This document shows, one piece after another, positions 44,716 through 54,248 of a DNA stretch of 64,000 nucleotides (within the stretch, counting starts at the first letter, position 1; every line of letters starts with the position of its first letter). The position numbers were made by a program, and so were the translations under genes. The DNA comes from Halobacillus hunanensis (GTDB taxonomy: Bacteria; Bacillota; Bacilli; Bacillales; Halobacillaceae). The DNA is taken from contig NZ_FVZB01000006.1 in assembly GCF_900166655.1 (NCBI RefSeq), forward strand, positions 310,001 to 374,000. Reading direction: 5' to 3'. Below the pieces are notes generated by a model. It had not been told where the DNA came from and did no database searches. It saw nothing but the letters and a program-made list of their open reading frames with translations.

Positions 44716-45822
44716 TTATACCCTTTCAAGCATGCGATAGAGTGCCTTTTCGGCATCCACCGCGATCTCCTTATCTACTTCTATTACATTAGTTGGCTTC
44801 CCTTGTGCGATAGATTCAAGCGACCACGCCAAATGAGGCAAATCAATTCGGTTCATCGTTAGACACGGACACATGTTAGGATTTAAGGAAATGATGTGCT
44901 GATCTGGATGCTCCTTGATAATTCGGTTAACAAGATTCATTTCTGTTCCGATTGCCCATGAACTGCCAGGGGGAGATTGCTCAATCATTTTGATGATATA
45001 ATTCGTAGAACCAGCCTCATCAGATAAAGCAACGACTTCCCGGCGACACTCTGGATGAACAATTATCTTCATATCAGGATAATGATCTCGAACTTGATGT
45101 ACGTTAGCGACCGTGAAATTTTCATGAACAGAGCAATGACCCTTCCATAAGATCACTTTAACATCATCGATACAACCTTCATAAACGAGCTCTTCTTTTA
45201 TCGGATCCCAAACAGCCATATCATCAAGAGAGATGCCAAGGTCGTAAGCGGTGTTGCGACCAAGGTGCTGGTCCGGCAAAAACATAATCCGCTGCTTCTG
45301 AGTGAACGCCCATTGAATCATTTGCTTCGCATTCGATGAAGTAACTGTGGCACCGCCATGTTTTCCAACAAATGCTTTTATTGCTGCAGTTGAGTTGACA
45401 TACGTTAATGGAAGAATAGTGTCGCCGAAATCTTTCATAAGCTGTTCCCAGGCCTTCTCGGTCTGAGTGAAATTCGCCATATCAGCCATCGTACAGCCAG
45501 CACGCATATCTGGCAGGTACACCTTCTGGTCATCTCTTGTTAAAATATCAGCTGTTTCCGCCATAAAATGCACGCCGCAAAACACGATGGCTTCTGCTTC
45601 ATGCTGGGAGGCCGAAATTTGAGCGAGTTTTAAGGAGTCCCCGCGGGCATCAGCAAATTGCAGCACTTCATCCTTCTGATAATGATGACCCGGTAAAAAC
45701 AGACGCGTCCCCATTTGCTCTTTCACACGACGAACACGCTTTTTCAATTCTTCGTTGTCTAATTGTAAGTATTCCTCTGGTATTGTTGGCGATGAACTTT
45801 CCAATGTCTCAAAAATGTTCAT
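44716..45822 (-). CDS. nadA: Quinolinate synthase A
   Basis: 368 residues. It condenses iminoaspartate with dihydroxyacetone phosphate to quinolinate using a [4Fe-4S] cluster. The three cluster Cys, C110 (MRAGCTMAD), C230 (KGHCSVHEN) and C320 (NMCPCLTMN), are at the same positions as in B. subtilis NadA. The start overlaps the nadC stop by one base. The nearby nifS-like gene likely matures the cluster. Confidence 0.97.
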   Translation of the reverse strand: MNIFETLESSSPTIPEEYLQLDNEELKKRVRRVKEQMGTRLFLPGHHYQKDEVLQFADARGDSLKLAQISASQHEAEAIVFCGVHFMAETADILTRDDQKVYLPDMRAGCTMADMANFTQTEKAWEQLMKDFGDTILPLTYVNSTAAIKAFVGKHGGATVTSSNAKQMIQWAFTQKQRIMFLPDQHLGRNTAYDLGISLDDMAVWDPIKEELVYEGCIDDVKVILWKGHCSVHENFTVANVHQVRDHYPDMKIIVHPECRREVVALSDEAGSTNYIIKMIEQSPPGSSWAIGTEMNLVNRIIKEHPDQHIISLNPNMCPCLTMNRIDLPHLAWSLESIAQGKPTNVIEVDKEIAVDAEKALYRMLERV

Positions 45823-46673
45823 TATTCAACCCTCCCGTTAGATAGTTTCACATTAGCGCTTATATCCAGTGCGGAAACGGAGTGAGTTAAGCATCCTAAC
45901 GAAATATAATCAACTCCACAGTCGCTATATTTGGTAAGCTCCTCTATCGTAATCCCTCCAGAAGCCTCTGTCGTAATATGGGCTGGAACAAGCTCTGCAA
46001 ATCTATAAATCTCTTCCACACTTCGATTATCAAACATAATACAATCCGCACCTGCCTCAACAGCTTCAAGCACTTGAGCCTCTGTCTCCGTTTCAACTTC
46101 AATTTTGATCATATGACCAGTCCTTTGGCGAATTCTTTCCACTGCGCTTGTAATCGCTCCCGCAAAACTAATGTGATTATCTTTAATCATCACCGCATCG
46201 TATAATCCGTTCCTATGGTTAAAGCCCCCGCCAGCCCGCACAGCATATTTTTCGAACATCCGGAGCCCGGGAGTTGTTTTTCGTGTATCGCAAATCCTCG
46301 TATGATTACTATTGAGTCTAGTTACGGCTTCACGTGTCAATGTTGCAATTCCGCTCATTCGCTGGATCAGGTTTAAAATGACGCGCTCGCCTTTTAATAG
46401 ACTTGCCCATCTCCCTTGAGCTACGGCGATTGTTTCACCTTTAGTGATAGGGTCTCCATCTGCTTTTAATAGATTTACTTGAACCGTTGGGTCTAGTAAT
46501 TGATAGCCTGCAAAAAAGATTGAAACTCCACACAACACGCCTGCTTGTTTGGCATCAAAAACAACTGTTCCTTCATGGCTTTCTTCAAATAAATAATCAC
46601 TCGTCACATCTTGATCTCCTATGTCTTCCATGAAAAACTGCTCTAAGTCCTGTTTAAGCTTGAACTGATTCAT
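45822..46673 (-). CDS. nadC: Nicotinate-nucleotide pyrophosphorylase (carboxylating)
   Basis: 283 residues. It converts quinolinate and PRPP to nicotinate mononucleotide. The motif [13 protein letters not shown] with catalytic Arg/Lys is near residues 133-145, and [25 protein letters not shown] and TTEASGGI follow in the usual order. Its start lies 20 bases inside the nadB 3' end, so translation is coupled. Confidence 0.97.
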   Translation of the reverse strand: MNQFKLKQDLEQFFMEDIGDQDVTSDYLFEESHEGTVVFDAKQAGVLCGVSIFFAGYQLLDPTVQVNLLKADGDPITKGETIAVAQGRWASLLKGERVILNLIQRMSGIATLTREAVTRLNSNHTRICDTRKTTPGLRMFEKYAVRAGGGFNHRNGLYDAVMIKDNHISFAGAITSAVERIRQRTGHMIKIEVETETEAQVLEAVEAGADCIMFDNRSVEEIYRFAELVPAHITTEASGGITIEELTKYSDCGVDYISLGCLTHSVSALDISANVKLSNGRVE

Positions 46674-48207
46674 GTGCTGTCCTCTTTTCTAATGTCTTTG
46701 ATAAATGTTTTTTCTCCCATTCCTTATTCTCATTTGGAAAATCACTTCTGTAATGTCCCCCACGACTCTCTGTACGTTCTAAAGCAGCGGTCGTAATCAG
46801 CCAGGAAGTTTGCAGCATGGCGACGGTCTCCCATTGGGTTTTGGTAAGTTGCCTGAAATCCGCTGTCATCCACTTATTAAGCTCAAACGATTCTATCCAA
46901 CTGAGTTGCTCCTTGAGAGAGTCTCGATTACGCACGATGCCCACCCTGCTCATCATTGTTCTCTGAATTTCTTCCTTCGAAGGCAGTTTCAAACACACCG
47001 GACTTTGAGGAGTCGGGAGCGATGGTGTCTTTGGAAAAAACAGTGACGGATCCTGTTCTGATAAATACCGGGCTAACCGGCGCCCATACACTAACCCCTC
47101 CAGTAAAGAATTGCTGGCGAGGCGATTAGCTCCATGAACTCCCGTGCAAGCCACTTCCCCAATGGCATAAAGACCAGAAACATTCGTCCTGCCGACATGA
47201 TCTGTTTCTACACCACCCATAAGAAAATGACATCCCGGTGCAACTGGTATTCTCCCTTGTACATCATTTTGCGCACATAACCCGGCTGCCGTTGGAAACC
47301 TTTGTTCAAAGTTAGTAATCGATGTAACATCTAAATAAATTTGACAGCCCTTCTGTATCGAGTTGAAAATCGTTTGAGCAACTACATGTCTTGGAGCTAA
47401 ATCAAGAAATGGATGTATACCTTCCATTAGATGGTTTCCACATTCATCCACCAGCCGCGCCCCCGCTCCGCGGACGGCTTCAGAAACTAGACCACGTGTT
47501 TTTCCATTATGAAATAGCAGCGTGGGATGAAATTGAACAAACTCCATGTCCTTAATCCGGGCTCCGGCCCAATAGGCTAATGCAACCCCATCTCCCGTCA
47601 CTTCCTGAGCATTTGACGTAAATGAAAAAAGTTGACCACAACCGCCCGTTGCCAACACCACATGAGGTGCCACGATATTGTGCATGTTTCCATTCTTTGA
47701 CTTGCTGCTTACGCCATAACAGGTTCCATCTTCTTGAACCAGCAGTTCATACACCGATTCATCTTCATATATTTGAATATTTGATCCCAATTTTTCCAAC
47801 AGACCATCAACAATCCTGCGCCCTGTCTGATCACCACCCCCGTGAATAATTCGGGCATGGCTATGTGCTCCTTCTTTTCCCAAGTGAAGGCTGCCTTCTC
47901 TGTCATAATCAAACTGACAGTTATTAAAGGCTAAATCTTGAATGATACCCGGCGCCTCTGCAGTAAGTTTCCAGACAGCCTCGTGATCATTCACATTTCT
48001 CCCCGCTTCAATCGTATCTTGAAAATGTGAAGCAGGATGATCGTTCTCTCCTATTGCAGCTGCAACCCCTCCTTGAGCCAGGAAGGAATTGCTTTGCTGC
48101 ATTTTTGACTTTGTGAGAACAATCACATGCAAGCGCCTGGAAATATGCACGGCAAGCTGCAATGCGGCGATCCCGCTTCCTACAATGATGACATCCGCTT
48201 TCCGCAA
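46654..48207 (-). CDS. nadB: L-aspartate oxidase
   Basis: 517 residues. The FAD-binding motif VIIVGSGIAALQLAVHISRR opens the protein; the active-site segments GGVAAAIGENDHPASHFQDT, VQFHPTLLF, EAVRGAGARLVDECG and GANRLASNSLLEGLVYGRRL match NadB/SdhA-type flavoproteins. It makes iminoaspartate for NadA. The start is TTG at 48207, with GGGGTGAG six bases upstream; an ATG just upstream is in another frame. Regulated from the divergent region with the NiaR-like operator. Confidence 0.95.
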   Translation of the reverse strand: MRKADVIIVGSGIAALQLAVHISRRLHVIVLTKSKMQQSNSFLAQGGVAAAIGENDHPASHFQDTIEAGRNVNDHEAVWKLTAEAPGIIQDLAFNNCQFDYDREGSLHLGKEGAHSHARIIHGGGDQTGRRIVDGLLEKLGSNIQIYEDESVYELLVQEDGTCYGVSSKSKNGNMHNIVAPHVVLATGGCGQLFSFTSNAQEVTGDGVALAYWAGARIKDMEFVQFHPTLLFHNGKTRGLVSEAVRGAGARLVDECGNHLMEGIHPFLDLAPRHVVAQTIFNSIQKGCQIYLDVTSITNFEQRFPTAAGLCAQNDVQGRIPVAPGCHFLMGGVETDHVGRTNVSGLYAIGEVACTGVHGANRLASNSLLEGLVYGRRLARYLSEQDPSLFFPKTPSLPTPQSPVCLKLPSKEEIQRTMMSRVGIVRNRDSLKEQLSWIESFELNKWMTADFRQLTKTQWETVAMLQTSWLITTAALERTESRGGHYRSDFPNENKEWEKKHLSKTLEKRTAHESVQA

Positions 48208-48228
48208 AACATCTCACCCCTATTTTTT

Positions 48229-48248
48229 ACATGTGTATTGACACATAT
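48229..48248. promoter_or_regulatory. NiaR/NadR (YrxA)-like operator in the nadB-nifS divergent region
   Basis: ACATGTGTATTGACACATAT, an imperfect palindrome of ATGTGT and ACACAT, overlaps the putative -35 of the nifS-like gene. Niacin-responsive NiaR repressors control nadBCA and nifS in Bacilli through similar sites. The repressor gene is not in this window. Confidence 0.65.
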
Positions 48249-48266
48249 CTTTACATATATTTTAAT
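48238..48266 (+). promoter_or_regulatory. Sigma-A-like promoter of the nifS-like gene
   Basis: TTGACA at 48238-48243, a 17-base spacer, then TTTAAT at 48261-48266; the NiaR-like palindrome covers the -35. Confidence 0.55.
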
Positions 48267-48302
48267 GGATTACAAGGGATTTGTTAAGGGGGATCATCAC
48301 TT

Positions 48303-49433
48303 ATGAAATATTTTGACTATGCAGCCACTTGTCCAATAAGCGAGGAAGCTTTACAAGCCTACATAAAAGCATCTAGGGAATTCTTTGCCAATACACGCAG
48401 TGTTCATGATGCAGGATCAAAAGCTGATAGATTAATAGAACATTGCCGTGAAAGAATGGCAGAACTACTGCAAGTTGCAGCTCAGGGAATCACTTTTACG
48501 AGCGGCGGTACGGAAAGTAACTTGCTCGCATTATACGCTCTTGCCCGTGCCGGGAAGGGTAAGCATATCGTGATCTCAGCAGGTGAACACTCATCGATCC
48601 ATAACGTAACAACTAAGCTTGTAGAAGAAGAAGGATATGAATTGAGTATTGTTCCAATGACAAAAGACGGAGTAGTTAACTTAGAGAAGTTGAAACATGT
48701 TATCCGTGAAGATACCTCTTTCGTTTCGATTCAACATGTAAATGCTGATATTGGGACGATCCAGCCGCTTGAAACCATTTCTGAGATCTGCCAAGAAAAA
48801 CGCGTGTTCTTGCATAGCGATTGTGTACAATCTTTTGGAAAAGTAAAGATGGATAAAGTCACTTCCCTAGTCGACAGCTTTTCCATATCAAGCCATAAAA
48901 TTTACGGACCAAAAGGTGTAGGGGCATTGTATGTTAAACCATCTCTCTCCTTTACACCTTTCCTTCCAAATGTCTCGCATGAGAACGGCGTTCGCCAGGG
49001 CACCTTGAACACTCCAGGCATTGCCGCTTTCACAACAGCTGCTGAAATGTGTTTGAATAAACTTGAAAAACATCAAGCCCACATAAAAAGGTTAAAGAGA
49101 GAATTTCTTGCCTCATTAAAGGAAGCAGGTGAAAAGGCTGTCGGATCAGAATTTGAATCCTGTGTACCCTCAATTGGACTTTGCATCCACAAAATTGACG
49201 GTCAGCACGTGATGCTCGAAGGAAATCGCCGCGGCTACTTTTTTTCAACGGGGAGCGCATGTCAAGTAGGAAGCGGAGGTCCGCCGAAAATGTTGCTGTC
49301 GATGGGGATATCTGAAGAAGAAGCGAAAACCTTCATTCGCATTTCGTTTGGTGTGGATCAGTCATTAGAGGACGTGCAGGGGTTAGCGGAATGTCTAAAC
49401 GAAGTGATCAGAGAACGGAAAAAGGCCGTTTGA
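48303..49433 (+). CDS. nifS: NifS-like cysteine desulfurase for NAD biosynthesis
   Basis: 376 residues. The PLP Lys is K199 in SISSHKIYGPKGVGAL; the PLP-binding His (AGEHSSIHN) and the sulfur-accepting Cys in STGSACQVGSGG are present. This class I/II-type desulfurase next to nadBCA supplies sulfur for the NadA iron-sulfur cluster in B. subtilis. It is transcribed divergently from nadB; in B. subtilis the next gene is the repressor nadR, which is absent here. Confidence 0.92.
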   Translation: MKYFDYAATCPISEEALQAYIKASREFFANTRSVHDAGSKADRLIEHCRERMAELLQVAAQGITFTSGGTESNLLALYALARAGKGKHIVISAGEHSSIHNVTTKLVEEEGYELSIVPMTKDGVVNLEKLKHVIREDTSFVSIQHVNADIGTIQPLETISEICQEKRVFLHSDCVQSFGKVKMDKVTSLVDSFSISSHKIYGPKGVGALYVKPSLSFTPFLPNVSHENGVRQGTLNTPGIAAFTTAAEMCLNKLEKHQAHIKRLKREFLASLKEAGEKAVGSEFESCVPSIGLCIHKIDGQHVMLEGNRRGYFFSTGSACQVGSGGPPKMLLSMGISEEEAKTFIRISFGVDQSLEDVQGLAECLNEVIRERKKAV

Positions 49434-49467
49434 AAATGCTGTACAAATCATGAAATCCATCCTACCA

Positions 49468-49502
49468 ACTACTGTCCACTCTACTAGAGGGGCAGTTTTT
49501 TC
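49468..49502 (+). terminator. Terminator after the nifS-like gene
   Basis: Imperfect stem ACTGTCCACTCT / AGAGGGGCAGT followed by a run of T. Confidence 0.7.
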
Positions 49503-49637
49503 ACAATTATTTCCACTTGGATAAAATTTCATTATTCTCCTTATCTAAGCCTCTTTAGAATAATCCTGCTTCCTATTTAGTATATATTTCGTAAGAGGAC
49601 AACTTCTTTGAGTTTATAAAGGGGGAATAGGTAGTCC

Positions 49638-50975
49638 ATGTTACGATCGATGACCTTGTTTTTCAATCGTTTAGTTCAACGATATCTACCAGATGCTTTT
49701 TTATTCGCTATTATTTTAACCTTTGTGGTTTTTGTATTAGGAATAGGATTTACCGGAAGTTCACCAGCGGAAATGGTGAAGTATTGGGGTAATGGATTCT
49801 GGGACCTCCTTGCATTTGCTATGCAGATGTCATTGATTGTTGTGACAGGATATATCCTGGCTAACAGTCCGATGATTAAATCCTTATTAACAAGAATTAG
49901 CAAATTCGCGACGACACCAGGACAGGCCATTCTATTAGTAACTTTCATATCGGCTGTTGCTTGCTTGATCAATTATGGTTTCGGATTAGTAGTCGGGGCA
50001 TTGCTCGCTATACATGTGGCCAAGCGTGTACCCTCTGTCGATTACCGTCTATTAATGGCTAGTGCCTACAGCGGCTTTTTACTTTGGCATGGTGGATTGT
50101 CTGGGTCCATTCCTCTCACGATCGCCACTGAAGGTCACTTTATGGAAAACTCAATGGGAATTATCCCTATAACCAGAACACTCTTTAGCGGTATGAATCT
50201 ATTTATTGTCCTCACTTTACTCATTACCCTCCCTCTCTTGAACCGCCTATTGATGAATTCCGCAAATGATTTAGCCGCTCAAAACAATTCTGATTTAATA
50301 AATAGAGAAACTTATACGCAGAATTCAGAACCTGCCGCTATACCAAAGAAACCAACACCAGCAGAGCGATTAGAAAATAGTACACTTATTTCCCTTGTAA
50401 TCGGCTTACTAGGTCTTTCCTTTGTCATCTATCATTTTGCTAAAAATGGTCTGGACTTAAATATAAACATTGTAAATTTTACCTTCTTATTTCTCGGAAT
50501 TATTTTCCATAAATCCCCAAGGCAATTCCTTGATAGTGTGTCTGATGCTGTAAAAAATGCCGGAGGAATCATCATTCAATTTCCGTTCTACGCTGGGATC
50601 ATGGGCATGATGGTTGCTTCTGGCCTATCTGAACAAATGTCTTTATGGTTTGTCAGTATCTCAAACGACTTTACCTTGCCGCTCCTTACCTTTATCAGTG
50701 CCGGAATCGTTAATATCTTTGTGCCTTCTGGAGGAGGACAATGGGTTGTCCAAGCTCCTATCATGATTCCCGCAGCCCTTGAACTTGGCGTAGATACCGC
50801 AAAAACAGCTATGGCCGTAGCCTGGGGAGACGCGTGGACGAATATGATTCAGCCGTTCTGGGCATTACCGCTTCTAGCAATCGCTGGATTGAAGGTTAAA
50901 GATATTATGAGTTTTTGTGTAATCATTCTACTATGGAGCTTTATTCCTATATCTATTGGATTATTATTTTTGTAA
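49638..50975 (+). CDS. Short-chain fatty acid transporter, AtoE family
   Basis: 445 residues, about 11 membrane helices. Family segments are NYGFGLVVGALLAIHVAKRV, SGFLLWHGGLSGSIPLTIAT, FVPSGGGQWVVQAPIMIPAA and WGDAWTNMIQPFWALPLLAI. AtoE-type carriers take up acetoacetate or short-chain fatty acids. AAAGGGGGAA precedes the ATG. It is a monocistronic unit; a terminator-like hairpin follows. Confidence 0.92.
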   Translation: MLRSMTLFFNRLVQRYLPDAFLFAIILTFVVFVLGIGFTGSSPAEMVKYWGNGFWDLLAFAMQMSLIVVTGYILANSPMIKSLLTRISKFATTPGQAILLVTFISAVACLINYGFGLVVGALLAIHVAKRVPSVDYRLLMASAYSGFLLWHGGLSGSIPLTIATEGHFMENSMGIIPITRTLFSGMNLFIVLTLLITLPLLNRLLMNSANDLAAQNNSDLINRETYTQNSEPAAIPKKPTPAERLENSTLISLVIGLLGLSFVIYHFAKNGLDLNINIVNFTFLFLGIIFHKSPRQFLDSVSDAVKNAGGIIIQFPFYAGIMGMMVASGLSEQMSLWFVSISNDFTLPLLTFISAGIVNIFVPSGGGQWVVQAPIMIPAALELGVDTAKTAMAVAWGDAWTNMIQPFWALPLLAIAGLKVKDIMSFCVIILLWSFIPISIGLLFL

Positions 50976-50979
50976 AATC

Positions 50980-51020
50980 CAAAGGCTTCTGGATTAAATT
51001 TGATTCGAAGCCTTTGTTTT
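50980..51020 (+). terminator. Terminator after the atoE-like gene
   Basis: CAAAGGCTTC pairs with GAAGCCTTTG, followed by TTTT; a nested ATCC..GGAT stem lies inside. Confidence 0.75.
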
Positions 51021-51450
51021 CATTTAACTCTTATCCATGGTTAAGTAATAACAGGAGGCATCAGTTTAACTATAGCTTGCAAAACACTATTCTGATACTC
51101 GACACTACCTGCTTTATTTCCCGGGAAATTATCATTCTGATACTACCTTTTTCTTTTGTTTGACGGCATTCGATACCAATCTGTTTCCGTAACTCCTCCA
51201 AACCTTCCTCAGCTCCTCGTGCCAGAATTTATTCTTGTAGTTTAAGTACCCTACTTTATTAAATGGTTCATATAACTTATAAAACTCTTAATGCAAGAAC
51301 GAATCCATCAAGGAAGTTAGGTATATCACATCTATATCGTTAAAACATTCTTACTTATCAAGAGAGGAAATACACCCTTTTCCTGCGAGGTGCATAGTCT
51401 AGAGTGTAGAACGCCGGTATGTATGAGGCGAAGCGAGGGGGCTCTGTACC
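51021..51450. other. Gene-poor region with possible relics
   Basis: About 430 bases. On the minus strand (roughly 51140-51265) a startless frame contains YLNYKNKFWHEELRKVWRSY and ends VVSE-stop, with coding character but no recognised family, so a gene relic is possible. The motif ATTCTGATACT occurs twice (near 51090 and 51132). No promoter, RNA gene or intact gene was recognised. Confidence 0.4.
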
Positions 51451-52872
51451 GTGGAATTAACACTTTCCCATTGGTTATATGGTTGATTTACGTTATTAAT
51501 TATTATTACTATGATATGTCGTAAAGGCGTTGTGCTGCCTACTTTACTAGGTACATTCTTGGTGGCGTGGGTTTTCAATGGCAGCTTAATCAGCGGCTTT
51601 ATGGGAATATTTAACGCGAATCTAGTCGCCGCCAAAGAGCTTTTCAACATATTCCTCATTATTACCTTTATGGTTGCCCTTTTACATTCACTTAAGGACC
51701 TCGGGGCAGACAGAAGGATGATTATGCCTGTCCAGAAAATCATGATTAATAGTCATGTATCTTTTTTTGTATTAGTTGGGGTAACCTATGTGATTTCACT
51801 TTTCTTTTGGCCGACGCCTGCTGTTCCGCTTATATGTGCTTTACTCGTTCCAGCAGCCATCAGGTCGGGTCTTCCAGCAATGGTAGCAGCTATTGCTGTA
51901 GCACTTGCCGGTCAGGGCATGGCTCTGTCTTCCGATTACGTTGTGCAAGTCGCACCAGGCTTGTCAGCCAAAGCTGCTGGAGTTAGTACAGCAACGGTAA
52001 TGGATCAAGCATTGGTTCTATCGCTTATCACTGGGTTTATCGCCATCGGTCTTGCTTACTTGTGGAACAAAAAACATTTTCGCTCGAAAAGTGATCCACA
52101 AAATGAAATTGAAATTAGAGCGATGCAGGGATTGCAGGAAACCCATCAATCGACGAACAATGATATGACTAGTTGGAGCAAAGTGTTTGCTGTTCTTGTG
52201 CCGTTGTCTATGCTTGCTGTAATGATTTATATGGTATCGACGAAGCTTAGTTCAGGAAGAGTGGGGGGATTTGAAGGAGGGAACGGCGCGGCATTTATTG
52301 GAGGAGTTGCCGTAGTTCTGCTTCTGCTTTCAACAGTAGCATTCGGAAAACACCGTGCTCTCGATTATATTAGTGATCATATTACAGAAGGATTTGTATT
52401 TGCTTTTAAAGCAATGGGTCCTGTTATCCCCATTGCAGGATTCTTTTTTCTTGGAAGTCCTGATTTTGCCGGGGAAATCCTTTCCGTTTCCGCTGACAAC
52501 GCTCCGGCCTTGTTATTCGATTTAGTGGAGTCTACTCAGGGGTTTCTTCCGCAAAGTGCATTCTTAGCAGCCTTTAGTATATTAATTATTGGAATCATTA
52601 CGGGGCTGGATGGATCTGGTTTCTCTGGACTCCCGCTGACCGGTGCTTTGTCAGCCTCTCTGGCTAACGCTCATATCGACCCAGCCACCTTAGCAGCTAT
52701 TGGCCAAATGGGATCGATTTGGACGGGTGGAGGGACGATCATTGCCTGGTCCTCTATGATTGCAATCGCAGGTTTCTGTGGGGTTTCAGTTATGGATTTA
52801 GTTAGAAAAAACTTCATCCCCGTTATGTTAGGATTAATAATTTCAACCCTTGCCGCGTTATTTATCTTTTAA
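51451..52872 (+). pseudogene. Multi-pass membrane transporter gene interrupted by in-frame TGA at codon 12
   Basis: The body from 51511 encodes 453 residues with about twelve membrane helices (motifs FWPTPAVPLICALLVPAAIR, ALAGQGMALSSDYVVQVAPG, GLDGSGFSGLPLTGALSAS), of the broad ion-transporter type; substrate unknown. The ATG at 51511 has no ribosome site. In the same frame a GTG at 51451 has GAGGGGG nine bases upstream and reads MELTLSHWLYG, then TGA (51484-51486), then FTLLIIITMICRKGVVLPTL. Thus the true N-terminus is cut by a nonsense codon, most simply a TGG-to-TGA change. Inactivation, read-through, internal start or a sequence error are all possible. Confidence 0.7.
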
Positions 52873-52890
52873 AAAAATAGAAAATGACTA

Positions 52891-52924
52891 ATACCCTAAC
52901 TAGTATTATTAGTTAGGGTGTTTG
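52891..52924. terminator. Bidirectional terminator after the membrane transporter gene
   Basis: Stem ACCCTAACTA / TAGTTAGGGT with T-rich right flank, between convergent genes. Confidence 0.8.
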
Positions 52925-52930
52925 TTAATG

Positions 52931-53773
52931 CTATTTACTGTTTTCCCCATTTTCAACAAATTTCCCGTGTTTTGGGATAGCTATGTGATCGAATTCTCTA
53001 GTAAGTTTCCCTAGATCCTCCTTCAATTCTTTGCCGGCCATCGGGAACCCGTGTCCCGTTATAGCTACGTTAGGTTTTAACGATTCAAGTTTTTCTACTG
53101 AATCCCAGGCGGCTTCCCAATTTGTCGTTAAGTATCGAGGTGGACCGCTGATTTCTTGTTCTTGTGTGAATACTTTGAATAAGTACTCCTGTTTAACTGT
53201 CACAAAAGCATCACCTGCAATTAAAATTCGATCGTTTTCCCGAAATAATGAAACATGACCTTCTGTATGTCCAGGCGTATGAATCCATCGCCATTCTGGC
53301 AAGTGGGGGATGGTGCCATCTTCAGGCAATGGTGCAATACGATCTCCCAAGTTAATACCCTCATTTGGGAACATCCGCGACATTTTTGCAACAAGACCGC
53401 CTTCTACAGTTGTGTCAGGTTCCGGATAATCTTTTCTGCCGTTTAAGTAGGGCATTTCTCGTTCATGGGCGTACACCGTAACATCCCAATATTCCGCTAG
53501 TTCCTTAGCAGCACCGACATGATCGAAATGACCATGAGTAAGGATGATAGCTTTAGGGTTATAACGTGTTCCAAAAAGCTCTCCCGCTGTTTCAATAATT
53601 TTATCAGCTGATTTCGGCATTCCAGCATCAATCAACACCCAATCGCCCGGCCGTTCCGGGTTGCCCAGGAAACATACGTTTACGACCTGAATGGGCAGGC
53701 AATGGATATCGTTTGCTACGGTCTGTTCAATTCCGCTTGCTATCGACGTTACGGGAATCAATTTATCTGCCAT
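52931..53773 (-). CDS. Metallo-beta-lactamase-fold hydrolase
   Basis: 280 residues. The metal motif is HGHFDH at residues 80-85 (H-x-H-x-D-H); further ligands are His in WIHTPGHTEGHVSL, Asp in ILIAGDAFVT and His in ITGHGFPM. This layout matches glyoxalase II-like and lactonase/arylsulfatase-type MBL enzymes. No signal peptide. Upstream AGGAGGGTTAGCG precedes the ATG. Substrate unknown; single-gene unit. Confidence 0.9.
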   Translation of the reverse strand: MADKLIPVTSIASGIEQTVANDIHCLPIQVVNVCFLGNPERPGDWVLIDAGMPKSADKIIETAGELFGTRYNPKAIILTHGHFDHVGAAKELAEYWDVTVYAHEREMPYLNGRKDYPEPDTTVEGGLVAKMSRMFPNEGINLGDRIAPLPEDGTIPHLPEWRWIHTPGHTEGHVSLFRENDRILIAGDAFVTVKQEYLFKVFTQEQEISGPPRYLTTNWEAAWDSVEKLESLKPNVAITGHGFPMAGKELKEDLGKLTREFDHIAIPKHGKFVENGENSK

Positions 53774-53902
53774 CGCTAACCCTCCTTTACTTTGCTTATT
53801 TTGTTCTTAATCAATAATCTTATTACACATGTTCCGCTGTTTAAGTTGTTTACTAAACGTGAATAAAACATAGGCATATCCATTTTGAAAGAAGGAAACA
53901 GC

Positions 53903-54094
53903 ATGGCAAACGTTTTGATCAATCATATCCCTTCTACAGCCTTACATTTGGTCATGGGGTCACTGATTATGTACATATTTTTCGGTAAAAAAAGCTTTCT
54001 GCATGAACGAGTAAAAATCATCAGCCTGGGGGTTATCGTACTCGTACCAGACCTACCAAAATTGGCAGGTGGCAACCTGGCTCACTGTCACTAA
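53903..54094 (+). CDS. Short membrane protein, possibly N-terminal fragment of a DUF457-type hydrolase
   Basis: 63 residues from the ATG at 53903, chosen because GAAGGAAAC lies just upstream. It has one or two hydrophobic segments and HLVMGSLIMYIFFGKK then GVIVLVPDLPKLAG, reminiscent of the His...Gly and Pro-Asp pattern opening YvsG/YbcI-like membrane metal-dependent hydrolases. These are normally much longer, and the frame stops 20 bases before palindromic repeat copy 2. So it may be a truncated gene rather than a real small protein. Confidence 0.45.
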   Translation: MANVLINHIPSTALHLVMGSLIMYIFFGKKSFLHERVKIISLGVIVLVPDLPKLAGGNLAHCH

Positions 54095-54113
54095 ACCTGA
54101 ACCATTAAGAATT

Positions 54114-54174
54114 ACCAAAAACCCCCACCTCAGGTCATCCAAATATTGGATGACCTGAGGTGGGGGTTTTTGGT
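54114..54174. repeat. Dispersed palindromic repeat, copy 2
   Basis: Perfect inverted repeat with 29-base arms (54114-54142 and 54146-54174) around ATA. The inner core CCACCTCAGGTCATCC is identical to copies 1 and 3. The outer bases (ACCAAAAACC and complement) differ from copy 1 but still pair. It lies between the short membrane gene and the amino acid permease. Confidence 0.95.
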
Positions 54175-54248
54175 ATTAATGGATCGTATAAACTGGATAG
54201 GAACGGTTCAAAATATGTATTCAGGTCCCATGTTCCGGAGGCATATCC

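Noticed and set aside
47709-47912. Frames antisense or out of frame within nadB
   Set aside because: nadB is intact and strongly conserved in its own frame; these are shadows.
51021-51450. Possible CRISPR or tandem array (repeated ATTCTGATACT)
   Set aside because: Only two copies with unequal context; no regular spacers or further units.
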